A stretch of 64,000 bases of DNA from Hymenolepis diminuta (taxonomy: Eukaryota; Platyhelminthes; Cestoda; Cyclophyllidea; Hymenolepididae). This document shows positions 40,301-50,520 of the stretch, in pieces. Position numbers and translations under genes: made by a program. The stretch is from contig CAADRB010000051.1 of NCBI GenBank assembly GCA_900708905.1, positions 646,380 to 710,379 on the forward strand, read 5' to 3'. Below the pieces are notes generated by a model that made no database searches, was not told where the DNA came from, and saw nothing but the letters and a program-made list of their open reading frames with translations. Within the stretch, counting starts at the first letter, position 1, and each line of letters opens with the position of its first letter.

Positions 40301-43097
40301 ATGCAAGTATTCATTTTAAGAAAAACCAGCATTTACTGCAACGTTTATCCTCTTGTCTTGAAATCTAAGCCCCAAGAGAACATCCACTAATTTCAAGGAA
40401 TAGAATCTTTAAAGACAAAGAGACCCTAATCAGAAGTGGAGCCATATAGAAGTCTTGATTTAAAACTCAATCAAAAATTTGGTTTGACCTTTCGCCTTTC
40501 CTCAGCAAATATTACATCAAAAACTATATACTTCCCGTCCAACATCAAAACTTACTATTATTCAGAAGAATCTTGTTGTGATGATTTAAAGAACATTTAT
40601 ACTAAAAAACAAGCTCATAAATAATCGGAATAAGAATGGTTCAATTACTTGATCTTCCATTTATGCGAATATTCAATAAAAAGAGATTAACAATCCAATT
40701 TCTTGGACATCTCGAATCTATTAAAAATGTAGGATCATTAAGAAGACATTCCTAGTTATCCAGAAATTAAAACTAAGCACAATTTGCTAAACGAGAGATT
40801 ACTGAATAGAAATTCCAAAAAGGAAAAATATTTCATTCCCTCTAATACTTCTTTAAGAAACACCCATCTAGAAAGACATATAAGTTACAAATCTAATTAG
40901 ATAATTTACAGGATCGAAAATAACGTGACTAAGCTAGTATACGGATACATAGATCTAATCTATAAGTTAACTCATCGACCCTCAGGCGAATTTGATAAGC
41001 CCAGATACTGTCCAGGGCTAAACTAGATATCATCGGGAATCGGGTTTGTGTGTTTCCAACCACTCAATGCTATTAATGCCCACTCTCAACAAGTACTTTG
41101 AAAATAAAATGGGGATGGTCAAACTCTTCGTCCCCGATTATATCCGTTACCAGTCTCTTATTCCTTCTCGTAACACATAATGGGGAAATAATGCGGCATT
41201 CACTGGCGAAAATTACAAACAAACTCTAATATGAAAATAGACGGAATCATAAGCGTTAAATTAAATCACTTACACAAAAAGACGTCCTTCAAGATGCCAG
41301 TAAACACGACCGGCACGATCATAACCAAGGGGTAGAATCTTTGCTTCTCCACGAGATTTGGGAATTTTCTTATCCCCATACATCTCCTGTTCTTCCACGC
41401 AGAGAGGACACCACCACTGAGACTGTGGCACCGAGTCCAATGGAGGGGTTAGGCAAGTGAGGTGAAACACAGCGGGACAGGTAGCGCAACACAACAACTC
41501 CCCACTGAGTCTACAAACTCTACAAAAATCATCATGGGCCATCATCCCCTCGCGCAATACATCGGCTCGAACAGCACCAGTGCCAAGGAATAGACCAACC
41601 AGACCACGGAGAACAGCCAGTCTCTGGGAGATGGGCACAAAAGGGTAGGAGGGATCTAGAGGAACCACACACTCATCTCCATCATAAAAGAGACTGGTTG
41701 TTACAACACTGTCTGTGCCGCCACTTGCAGTTAGTGTTCCTGCAGCGCTACTCGAAGCTAAAGCTGCTGTATTTCCCACATGAGCAAGAGCCTCCAAAGC
41801 AGGCACTTCGCCAGATTTAACTGAACTCAGATAGAGTGAGAGAATATATGGCCATGTGTACTGATCTAAAACGTAGCCAAATAAGAGTGAGACTGCATCT
41901 TTGCAATCTGGTGGACAAAAGTGAGTTCCGTTATTTTCATCCTCTTTAATCAACGCTTTGAGAAGAGCGATGTGAATAGCTGAAAGTAGTCCTGAATTTT
42001 CATTTGCCATTACTGCTGAAAGGAAGTCATCCAATTGGAAGGGTGAGAGTTTCAAGAGACGGCCGAATCTACGAAGATGCTCGTAAATTGAGACAGCTTC
42101 AACGAGGTACTGCGGAGGACAGATAACTTCCCGACTTGGAGGAAGAATTAATGGTGGAGCTTTACGACGGGAAAAAATAGAACTTATGCGGGGGAAATCT
42201 GAACCTGGAGCTGGTTCTAAATTTAAATCTGTCCCCTCCTCCATCATAATGGCATCTTCAGCACTAGGGGGCGGAGGTAAATCGAAAATATCTTCTACTT
42301 GGTCCTCTTCAATAACATCGTCTAATGCTGTTGCTTCGTTGTCACTAAACTCACTAGCTTTTGATGACTATGTAAGGAGATGAGAATAAACGAGAATTGA
42401 CCCCTACCTGAACGTCTTCATTTGAGTTTGCATAGAGACGGGCAACAACAACCTGAGTTCGTGGGCGACCTGGTCTACCAGTAGCTCTATATCTACGTTC
42501 CTCCCGTTTTTGTTGGCGCAATCGTTGCATCTAAAAAATGAGAAATTAAATAAAAAACTGAAAAAAACTTGCCTCCCGTTTTCTTCTCCTTTCTTCAGCT
42601 TCCTCTTTTTCTTTTTCTGCTGCAAGTCGTTCTAGAAAAGCTTCATCATCAGAGTCGTCTTCTGCCGGATGAATATAATCATCTTCCTCATCGTCACTCT
42701 CAATCCAAGGGCGTCTAGGATCGATTGGACGCTTTCTTGGCCTTCCGCGCCTTGATTTCTGGTGTTTCATTTTCCTTCTGGACCTGCGACCCGTAGGTTC
42801 AGGTTCTAAATCTATAAATTGTAAAGATACGTTTGGTAAGGGTAAATATAAAATTAAAAATACATAAAAATGTGATAAAATACCTTCTATTCTGTTTACT
42901 CTGGCCTGTCTATCTACTAAACGTTGATGTAATGTTCGATTGATTTCATTTTTTGTGGGACCGCTAGATGTCGTTTGCAGATTAGCCCATTCGGAGGGAT
43001 CAATAAATGTAATTTTCGGTCGCTTTTTAGAGCTGGGATTGGTACCGCTGTTTTGGGGACCATCACTCCCTTGAACGTGACCCAACGAATCACTCAT
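18561..43097 (-). CDS. BPTF: Nucleosome-remodelling factor subunit BPTF/NURF301
   Basis: Largest NURF subunit; it recruits the ISWI remodeller to modified nucleosomes. 27 exons join in phase to 2919 residues: 43097-42884, 42811-42573, 42530-42408, 42367-41274, 40020-39345, 38343-37927, 37851-37689, 36431-36094, 36018-35845, 35109-34520, 33700-33373, 32800-32660, 32587-32410, 32336-32269, 31934-31509, 30277-29843, 28189-27866, 26851-26400, 25677-25642, 25601-25255, 25202-24814, 23240-22794, 22290-21920, 21851-21672, 20471-20162, 19325-19250, 18784-18561. Domains: AT-hooks (RRGRPRKRP, GRPGRPR), DDT about 275-340, PHD about 472-518, the VWKTRGEEYRRLGGDGWQW block matching vertebrate BPTF, coiled coil in exon 10, two PHDs about 2645-2765, bromodomain about 2822-2905. 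Length is close to the human protein. Exon choice rests on phase and homology; small exon 19 (36 nt) is the least certain. The bromodomain lacks key residues (see findings). Two introns use GC donors. Confidence 0.94.
19440..19640 (+). repeat. SINE-like repeat in BPTF intron 25
   Basis: Same family as 36668-36885 and 8120-8345: GAGTTCGATGCC (decayed B box), then GGTGTACACCCAGTGA, GAGTGGCCAAGCGCATTAG, TCTGGCTAATAA and GAATTCAAGCTGCTCGTC. Inserted antisense to BPTF. Confidence 0.65.
19795..19905 (+). repeat. Dispersed repeat fragment in BPTF intron 25
   Basis: CAGCTGATCAGTTGGTCATG, then GCACTTTGATTAATTG, then TTTTTTACTACCACGAGCA. It matches the fragments at 11500-11610 and, in the opposite orientation, 58.5 and 59.7 kb. 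Confidence 0.4.
20162..22290 (-). CDS. BPTF: BPTF exons 23-25: AT-hook and paired C-terminal PHD fingers
   Basis: Exon 23 opens with an RGGRP...RGRGGK AT-hook-like run and ends in the first half of a PHD (KLYCLCRKPHNPNE). Exon 24 completes it (AYIGCDLCQDWFHFTC...WLCSEC) and starts the second PHD (VYCLCRTPYDPAR), which exon 25 completes (VYIACDRCDEWYHPEC...YICPVC). Each intron cuts its finger at the same place, between the PYD/PHN loop and the second zinc-ligand pair, which suggests a tandem duplication. Both fingers keep the aromatic positions (Tyr, Tyr or His, Tyr, Trp) that in human BPTF form the H3K4me3 cage; the last finger has all four (Y, Y, Y, W). Confidence 0.93.
20555..20725 (+). repeat. 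Dispersed repeat in BPTF intron 24
   Basis: Aligns with 46065-46215: GAATTCGAGC, then GATGCAAACTG versus GATGCAGACAATC, then a CACTATTCCT...CAACAATCAAGGACATCCA block. Both copies lie 3' of a copy of the LTR-like repeat at 17.8/45.3 kb in the same orientation, which hints at one larger parent element. Confidence 0.4.
24480..24552 (-). repeat. tRNA-derived element (SINE head or tRNA pseudogene)
   Basis: On the minus strand, a perfect pol III A box TGGCGTAGTGG (24549-24539) is followed at tRNA-like spacing by AGTTTGAGGCT (24507-24497), one mismatch from the B-box consensus. It lies in BPTF intron 21. I see no convincing acceptor stem, so a working tRNA is unlikely. Confidence 0.45.
33850..34140 (+). 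repeat. Possible solo-LTR-like segment in BPTF intron 10
   Basis: Begins near TGTGTGTCCTCAAGG, has GTGTATATACCC (possible TATA box) at about 33990-34002 and later AGTAAAGC, then pyrimidine-rich sequence. No second copy or TG...CA boundary with target duplication was established, so this is weak. Confidence 0.25.
36668..36885 (+). repeat. tRNA-derived SINE with intact A and B boxes, BPTF intron 7
   Basis: The A box TGGTGCAAGGG (36677-36687) fits the TRGYNNANNNG consensus. The B box GGTTCGATGCC (36721-36731) fits GGTTCGANNCC exactly. They are 33 bp apart, as in a tRNA gene. A tRNA-unrelated body follows (GAGTGGAATGGTTAAC, GTTAAATCTAGATAATAAA), shared with copies at 8.1 and 19.5 kb. It is the best-preserved copy in the window. 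Confidence 0.75.
36900..36965 (+). repeat. Second SINE head just downstream
   Basis: The A box TGGCGCAATCG (36913-36923) matches the consensus and the following CCAACGTGAACATCTGCATG resembles the 36.7-kb head. The B box is degenerate. Apparently a truncated second insertion in tandem. Confidence 0.45.
41274..42367 (-). CDS. BPTF: BPTF exon 4: DDT domain and first PHD finger
   Basis: This 364-codon exon holds the DDT domain (CPPQYLVEAVSIYEHLRRFG onward), an all-helical module that in BPTF-type proteins contacts the ISWI partner. It is followed by a C4HC3 PHD finger running from CRVCRLSGELLCCATC through FHLTC to WWCPLC, with all eight zinc ligands present. It ends GYDRAGRVYWHLEGRLFV, matching the conserved motif after this PHD in family members. 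An acidic stretch precedes the DDT. It splices phase 2 into exon 5, making GTT (Val). Confidence 0.93.
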
Positions 43098-45324
43098 TTT
43101 CCTTCAAAATTCTCAGAACTAATATATTTCAAGGTCAGAAATATAAGCTCTATACAGTAGTGCAATATACGCTTTGAAAATATGCTTGTGTAGTAAAACA
43201 AACACAATCGAGGTGGTTAAAATTATTGTCAAATTAATTTGACAGAATATTTTAACATGCGTTATATTAATTAAAATAAATTATTAAATCAGTACAATTG
43301 AGTAATAATCTCTCTTAAGATAATAATTATTATTTCACGCATTCGAAGATACTAATATCATCACGAGGCAGTTATTATATTCCTGGAGTGAATAAGAAAG
43401 TTTACTATCTTTGCATTTTAGAAATTTTTTATATAAAACATCATTTCAAATTAGAATGCTTTTATTTTACGACAAACTTAATATATTATTTAAATATAAA
43501 TATCTGCAATACAGTTAATTAATCCAAAAAAGATGCTTTTATAATAAGATCGAAAAAAATTCTAAACTAAATAAACAATAAATCTCTCCGATTCTTTTCT
43601 ATTCCAACGATGTCCCTACAATCAAACTTTTTAATATTACGACATAATTATATTTTTACATCAATAAGTGGTTATTTGGGTGTTTGCGACACTTATTTTT
43701 GGGATACCGAATCCACATTGCTAAGGAAATGGATAAAAGATGACGGTAAGGAGTAAAATCACTTACTAGGGTTTTTTGGTAAAATATATTCTGATTCCTT
43801 TTACGAGAACAATGGTCAACTTTAAGGTACTACTAAGAACGCACATGGTAAAAATTACGCTAAATTGTTGTGAATACATCCTGTACTGACTCTGAAATTG
43901 CTTCATAAATTTATATGACTGATTTTACCTTGGAATGAGTATGACATCATCCTCTCGGTTTGTTGGCGGTAAAAAGACAGTATCTAATAGGCTGTCTAAT
44001 TTATGTACCGAATTTTTCGTACGCACTGATCACCGTCTTATGTAACTGCTTTCAAGTAAAGTCTAAATACTCCAGCTAATTAAAGAAGTCTCTGAAGTCT
44101 CTGTTCATAAACCCACATTCTGCAATCCACTCACTGCTCCCAGTGATTGAAGATTTCATAAGAGTCAAAATTGTCATACTTTTAAATTCCGATTTTCCAA
44201 CAAATCGCGAAAAGCGCCTATTTATTGGCTGATTTTTTGTTTTTAATGCAATTTGCATTTGCAGATGATTACTTAAATCAGAATTCTTCCCCACATCAGT
44301 ATAAGAGCAGCACAATTCTTGGACAGTAAAAAATAAATCGATTTCTATGACGATTTCTAAAATAATTTCCGTAGTATGCTTGAATAGGCAATAGATAATT
44401 TAAAATTACTAAAACCTCATTAATATTCCCTTATAATGACAAATTTACCAAACTTCATCTTGGGTACGCAATATTAATGCATTATTTTTGTGGTAAAATA
44501 AAAATTTTGGTGATTTTTTTCTATTTGATCACCAATCTCAAGTTAAAGATCAATTGCCACCATTCTCCCTTTTTTAGTTGGTTATTTAGGTTATGGATTA
44601 ACTTCATCCCGAAAGAAATGGAAAACTGTAGGCTTTAATCATCAGAATTGAGGATTTGATTCATATAGGCTACAGTTTAACTATCTTTGTTTTACGTAAT
44701 TTGAAGAGCTTAGAAACTGTGTATTTAAAGTCATTTCTTGCCTAATTGCAGCCTGTCTGTATAACCTGTTGAAATTGACTCAGTGTAAGACTATGTGATT
44801 GGAATATACGTGTTGGATCCAATATGTTATAGCTTCCTTTAGTTTATGCTTCCACTCGACTCCCTCTTTTATCCCTTATTGAACAGTACAAATGCTTTCC
44901 TAAGCTGAAAAATTGTATATTTTCGTTACAGATAAAAAAATGTACACATTAACAACAAGAAAGTAATAAACGTAGAAATACAAAATTAAAAACGTTGATT
45001 TACGTTGCGGATATGGAGAACTGAGTCGCAAATCTGTGAGGATTTAGAGTGGAGGAGACAGAGGCATATGAGTTGACAAGCGATAAGCGTGTTTGCGTGT
45101 GAGAATACAAAGTAAGTTTATATAAATCACTTCGGTAGATGGGAAAAGCGAAGGTAATGCACATTTAAGGGTGGAAATATAAAGAATGACTCAAATACAT
45201 CAGACGCGACTTGAGATTAAAATGCGTCAGCACACACGTCATTGGACTATGCGGTCGGCAAGGAGTTTGAGTCGTACCGCTCCAAACGTGTTTTTAGAGC
45301 GAATCTTTGCTGTCTAAAAGTGAT

Positions 45325-45790
45325 TTAAGGATGAATCCGTATGTGTTTCCAAAATTTTCATCTATGTCATTACTAATCACTGGTACCCAATTAACTCGAC
45401 TTTACAGTGGTGCTTGAAGTGATTGACCCTACTGTAACCTCAGGTTCCATGTGGATAACCATCGATAATTCAAATGGTTTATTTTAACTATCAGAATAAG
45501 CTAATTAAGTGTTCCTTGAATGAGCGTTGCCAGAGTTCAGTTTCCCTGCCCAGATGTCTAGACTCATTCCACCTCTTCATATAACTCCTCCTATATGAGA
45601 CTATATAAAGCCTATTTTACACATACACGGACACGCACACGCTTGCCAATTATCGGTTCGCTTCCCTCCCATCTTTCTCTTACCCGCTTGAACCCTCCAT
45701 CATGGTTCGTTCAATACATTTTGGTCTAATCGGCTCTTGGTGTTGTAAGCCCCTAAGCTTAGCAATAGTACTAACCAGAGAAATGAATTC
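45325..45790 (+). repeat. Dispersed repeat, LTR-like, copy 2
   Basis: Aligns with 17790-18275 in the same orientation, including GAGACTATATAAAGCC, AAGCTAATTAAGTG and a TTCAATACATTTTGGTC block. The 66-codon frame at 45702-45902 lies partly inside it and is not a gene. Confidence 0.5.
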
Positions 45791-46064
45791 TTATGCAAAG
45801 CAACAACCAGATAGAAGTACTGCATGTGCTAATGAATTCCATCCTTCTACCGTAAAACAGATATGCAGTGCAATTTTTCTAAAAATGTCCCTCTTAAAAT
45901 GAATATTAGACAAAATCTAACTTCTCAAAATTCCCGAAGCTCATGAGTTCAAAGAGGCACCAATTCCAGACCGAAACCGAGAAATCTTCACTTTTCAAGA
46001 ACGACATCCTGCTTGTTTGACCTGCTCCTCTACTCTGTAAGCGTGAATCCCCACCTCAAGTGAA

Positions 46065-46215
46065 TTCGAGCGAAAACAGTGAATTGTGATGCAGACAATC
46101 GCATGTGAAAAAAAAACAATGCTCTGGAAATACCTACGGGACCACTATTCCTTGGGTGCAACGATCAACAAGGACCTCCATCGCCCTATTTCCGGTGATT
46201 AAAACGTCACATCTG
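46065..46215 (+). repeat. Dispersed repeat paired with 20555-20725
   Basis: GAATTCGAGCG, then GATGCAGACAATCGCATGTG, then CACTATTCCTTGGGTGCAAC and CAAGGACCTCCATCGCC, matching the copy in BPTF intron 24. Confidence 0.4.
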
Positions 46216-46700
46216 AACCGAAGAATAATATTCTAACCCATCTACCAATAATTAGTTAATCGCAATCTGGAAAATGGTTTCTAAATTCAGTCAATAAATA
46301 TTTGTTTGCTAGGCTAAATTAACGCCTTCTAACTCTCCTTCTCTGGGAAGTGAGCAAAGGTGGAATAAAAGCGGACCTGATCAAGCATTGCAACAACTTC
46401 CTTGCTCTTCACATAGATTAAGGATTTATATTGAGTCCATGAAACCTACTTCTCCAAGCGATATCGTTTTCGAGCAGATTTCATAAAGTTAACATCAGTG
46501 AAAAGTCTGCTAAAGTAAGCTTAAAAAATCGGGCATATCCTTTATGGAAAAAGTCTTAAAATAAACTTATCACAGAACCAAAGCGATCTATTTCATAAAC
46601 CTGCAAACTAAAATGAAGAGTCAGGTTTTAAATAGGAAAGTCCATTTATATATCACAAAATATGCTAACAATAATACATATGTTTCAGAAATGTAAACTT

Positions 46701-47747
46701 TCAAAAGAAATCAAAACTTATCGGGATGATTTGCCTGAGGTTTTCTCCAAATGCTGACTGAATCCAAGTCTCAAAATCTTCACAGGTCAAAGAAGCGAAC
46801 TTATCACAGGCGGAAGGCCTCAACTGATTCAACGTCATCGCCTTCACTTTACCGAATTCCTTGCCATATTTTTGCCTCAATTCAGGACCTAGTAATTCAG
46901 CTATTACAAGGAACATCCGAAGACCTACTCAGAGAATTAACGCAAGCATTAACAAGAGACCGTAAAACATCATCAATAACGTGAATTGGATTCATCCTGT
47001 TAATTTCACGAGACTTATTCCTTTCAGCTTCAAGTTTTTCCCAATCTATGAATACCAGAGGCTGTTTCAAAACGAATTCAACAAATTTTTCAATTTCCTC
47101 AACAATGATATCAGAAATTGAGCCATCCAACTCCAAGTTATAGCGTTCCCATGGACTAATGGCAGCGTTTGGCCACTCGAAGCGGGAATTCATTCGATGG
47201 ATAATGCTTTCAGGGACAGAAGCAACTCTTTCGGTATTCCGTTTTATACACATTTGAAGTGACGTTCGAAAACTAGCCGACATGTAGGCGATCCTCACTA
47301 AAGATAATAATAAGACGTTTACACTAAAACGTACACATCTTAGAAAGCTGATAATACTGCTTTCGCATGCTTCTGTAGTAGAAATTGTCATCAAGTATTA
47401 CAATCGCAGGCGCACTTTCATCATTAGAATATTCACACAAGTTCACGTGAAGCTTGTCTGAGCTATATGAATTATCCCCTTGATTATAATGATTGATGAA
47501 AGATTTAATATATGAGCTCAATTTTGACCTTCCATTTTTCCACTGTTAAATAATTAGTAGAACAGAAACTTACATCAAAATCGTCGTTGTCTTCAAACAC
47601 TATGTTTTTATCAAAATGAATAGATATAAATTTGTAGTTTTTAGCATTCTTCACAAGTTCATTTGCGGTATAGGATTTTCCAGAGCCTGGTAAACCATTG
47701 AATAAAAGGAGAGCCTTGACCCTAGAGGTTAAATTGCAATCTCCCAT
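46701..47747 (-). CDS. PSTK: L-seryl-tRNA(Sec) kinase
   Basis: Phosphorylates Ser-tRNA(Sec) so that SepSecS can make selenocysteinyl-tRNA; cytosolic. Exons: 47747-47574, 47542-47335, 47297-46929, 46888-46701. All junctions are GT-AG with consistent phases, giving 312 residues (human is about 348). Exon 1 has a P-loop GLPGSGKS near residue 19. Exon 2 has WKNGRSKLSSYIKSF and the family-specific VILDDNFYYRSMR. Exon 3 has TSLQMCIKRNTERV, then ISPWERYNLELDG, matching PSTK. The Met at 47747 starts about 15 residues before the P-loop, as in relatives. Introns are 31, 37 and 40 nt. Reading without the last intron would stop at 46897 and lose a plausible 62-codon tail. An AG lies 9 nt upstream of the ATG (TTCGACAG), compatible with a spliced-leader acceptor. 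Confidence 0.92.
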
Positions 47748-49816
47748 TTAAGCCTGTCGAATACACATATGTGACCTAGAAAACTTAAATACTTACATTA
47801 TATGAAGGTAAAATATATGGCGAAATCAATGCATTGTCCAAAAACTTTTATTTTTTAGTTAGTATAACGCTCATTAATGTACAATTATTGTAAATATTCA
47901 TATATTTTTGTTGTTTAATAAATGTCTTATCAATAATATATAAAAGTTTTTTGAAGGATATTCCAGGATTGAACCTTGTAAATTACAACTGGCTTTTTTC
48001 TGTGATTTTTACGCTCTTTTTGAAATTTTAGATGGAAGGAATAAGGCTTTTTTACCAAAACGTTCTCAAGTTAAAAGAACCTTTGTTTGTTTATCATCAA
48101 TAAACGTATAGAATGGAGTGTATTATTCACTAATTTGGTCGTTGAGATGAGGATTTCAATTATGGAATCTATAATATTAATTTATTTGTTATTCGTTTTG
48201 AGCATTTGACTATGCATTTAGACTGCTTCTCTTTCCTCCCCAAAATTTCCATGAAGATGGGTAGGTACCACTCTTATTATCATGAGTGGGAGCGATTTTA
48301 CTATGGATGACGATTTAGCCACACCTTGTCTTTCATAATATTCAGGAAACATGTATTCAAATCCGATGAATATTATATTAGTAAAAATTTGCAGTTTACC
48401 TGATATCCTAATATAAACATTGCTCTTTATTTCAAGTTTGAGATCTTATTTCCACTATTTTGCTTAAATTTTAAACGGAGCTATTGTTACTTAGACTGTA
48501 AGTCTTTCATCGAGTTTTGAAACTAGGTTGGAAAATCAATATTTACTGCACTTTAAAAGACATGTTCACATTCCGTAGAATGTCTGGCTTCTCTCTTTGA
48601 TTTCTCTCTGACTTTTGCTGATTTCATTGCGGTAATTAAATTATTGTTTTAAAATCTGTACTATGTTTACTTATCCAATTTTTAGATCCTTAGAATTTAA
48701 ATAATTGTGAATTATATTAGTATGTGGGGTTCACAACGCTGACAAAGCTGATTGAATCACGTGCGCTAGAACTTTGTGGGAAGAGCGAGATGTAACCGGT
48801 CGCGTAGAGAACAAGCGCGGCCGTGCGTGCAGGGCCCTCCTCAACCAATCAGCTATCAAGATCCCTGCAGCCTAGCGTGGTTTTGTATTTACTGACGAAG
48901 CTTTTGAGTCACGGCAACAACGAGGTGGTCAGTAAATCCTCTCCACACAACATCTTTCTGGTTCTTACCACTTTGGGCGTAGCTTAGCTAATTTGGGAGT
49001 GAATTGATAATACATGATTCTGCTAGAGGCTATTCGGACTGCTTAGGAGGATTACTTTGGTGTAGCAAAAAGACTTATTGGTGTGGCATCCGCTACAAAC
49101 AACAACAGTCATTTTCTACTGATATTTATTTTATTAAAAATCTATTAACATCATTCTGAGAAGCCTAAAATTTCTTTTATAATTTGTTGTCTTTGCATAT
49201 ATTTCAGTGTTCCATTTTGTTTGCTTTAGATTTTGATGATATTGAGTACACCTATGGCACTTAATTCTCCGTCTTATCTCGCCTTGAATGCGAATTTGAT
49301 AAATTTAATGGATGGAGGAGAATCGAAGAGACTTTGAAGGAAGTGGAAGGACTGATGAGTTTGGGAAACATCAATATGCAAGATGAATAAATGTAACATT
49401 AGTTTTTTATTCAATCACTTAGGATTACTTTTATTGGTAAACTACCAATTCTTATGCATTAACGTAACCAACCAGGAGTTCTGGTAGTAATCTCGTAGAG
49501 TTAGTAATCTAGAAAACTCGGTAATATAGCGAGTTAGCACATAAGGTATAACCCACGGCTGATCACAAGACACGTTATAGTCAACACGAGTGTATTCACG
49601 AAACTCACTCTCAATTGTTATCGACTTAAACAAATTATCAGGTGTCTTTTATCGGTGGGGAAGTAAAGAAAGAAATCACATTTTTATTCATAGAAGAAAT
49701 ATTGGGAATGGGAGAAAATAATTATCATTTCTTCTGACACCTTATTGTAGAAAATATTCTACTAATATTAATCTGCGATTCGTAAATTTGTTATAAATAT
49801 ATTGTCATAGCATAAC
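47748..49816. other. Intergenic region with a GC-rich island
   Basis: Mostly AT-rich. At about 48760-48900 lies a sharply GC-richer island containing a CCAAT motif (CCTCAACCAATCAG) and several CpGs, which is unusual here. Downstream, TTTGCTTTAG at about 49230 resembles a splice acceptor. After an in-frame stop, an open stretch at about 49266-49387 ends in GATGAATAAATG. This could be a small plus-strand transcription unit or decayed repeat; see findings. Confidence 0.3.
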
Positions 49817-50520
49817 TGCTATAGGCAGCAGATGTCTATCAACACCTGGCTATTAGAAATGATTGACTGGCGATAAGATCTTCACTACAGTGTCCACAGG
49901 CGGTCCCGCCATGTGTTTGCCTATTTGTACATAGATACCTAAACGGGTGTATGTCATCACGCCGAGACACCGATAACAAGACATGACTGACGTCTAACAA
50001 AGAAATGTTTTGTATGCAAACCCAATTTACTAATTAATATGTTGGCGGTGGCTTGTCTGTCACCTCCGAACTGATATGACATCATGAGTGATTTGACTCA
50101 TTCGATCTGTTCGATGGTTGTGGCCCTGATAGACCCCTTCACGTTATAGCATGGTGACGTGGTAGCAGACGAATTCACCAGTGTCATCCACACATCGGCT
50201 GGAGACACAAATGGCAGCTTATTTTCTTGACACAGCACAAGGATTCGACCTCATTTCACTTCGTACAGTGGAAATGTGATAGCAGACAGGCGATTTCGAC
50301 TCAGACGACAGGGTTCTCCGATGATGTATTTAGTGTTCACTAGAAGTACTGTTTTCTTTATAACAAATAGGATACTTCGATGATGGTATAATCCTACTCC
50401 CAAATGTGAAATGCATTGCCTAAGACGAATTTTGAGGTTCGTGCATGCACCCAAATTTATTAACACTGCTGGCTAACGCTGATCTCAGAGCGATCTAAGC
50501 CCAACTTTAACTTTGCTTTA
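49817..50520 (+). mobile_element. Second copy of the LTR retrotransposon: 5' LTR and gag start
   Basis: A 335-bp LTR (49817-50151) begins TGCTATAGGC and ends GTTATAGCA. TGGTGACGTGGTAGC at 50152 is a primer-binding-like start. About 370 bp of gag-like sequence follows, with clear similarity to the minus strand of 5887-5690 (the HFTSYSGN...ADRRFR motif is shared) and stops in frame. No 3' LTR was found, so this is a truncated copy in the opposite orientation to 3680-6208. Confidence 0.75.

Larger units (their letters stand above)
43098..46700. other. Intergenic region upstream of BPTF, downstream of PSTK
   Basis: Very AT-rich between 43.1 and 44.9 kb with no coding signal. The BPTF promoter should lie just above 43097; no TATA or CCAAT box was assigned. 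The frame at 44076-44315 (-) has no domain. The repeat copies at 45.3-46.2 kb are listed separately. Confidence 0.4.
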
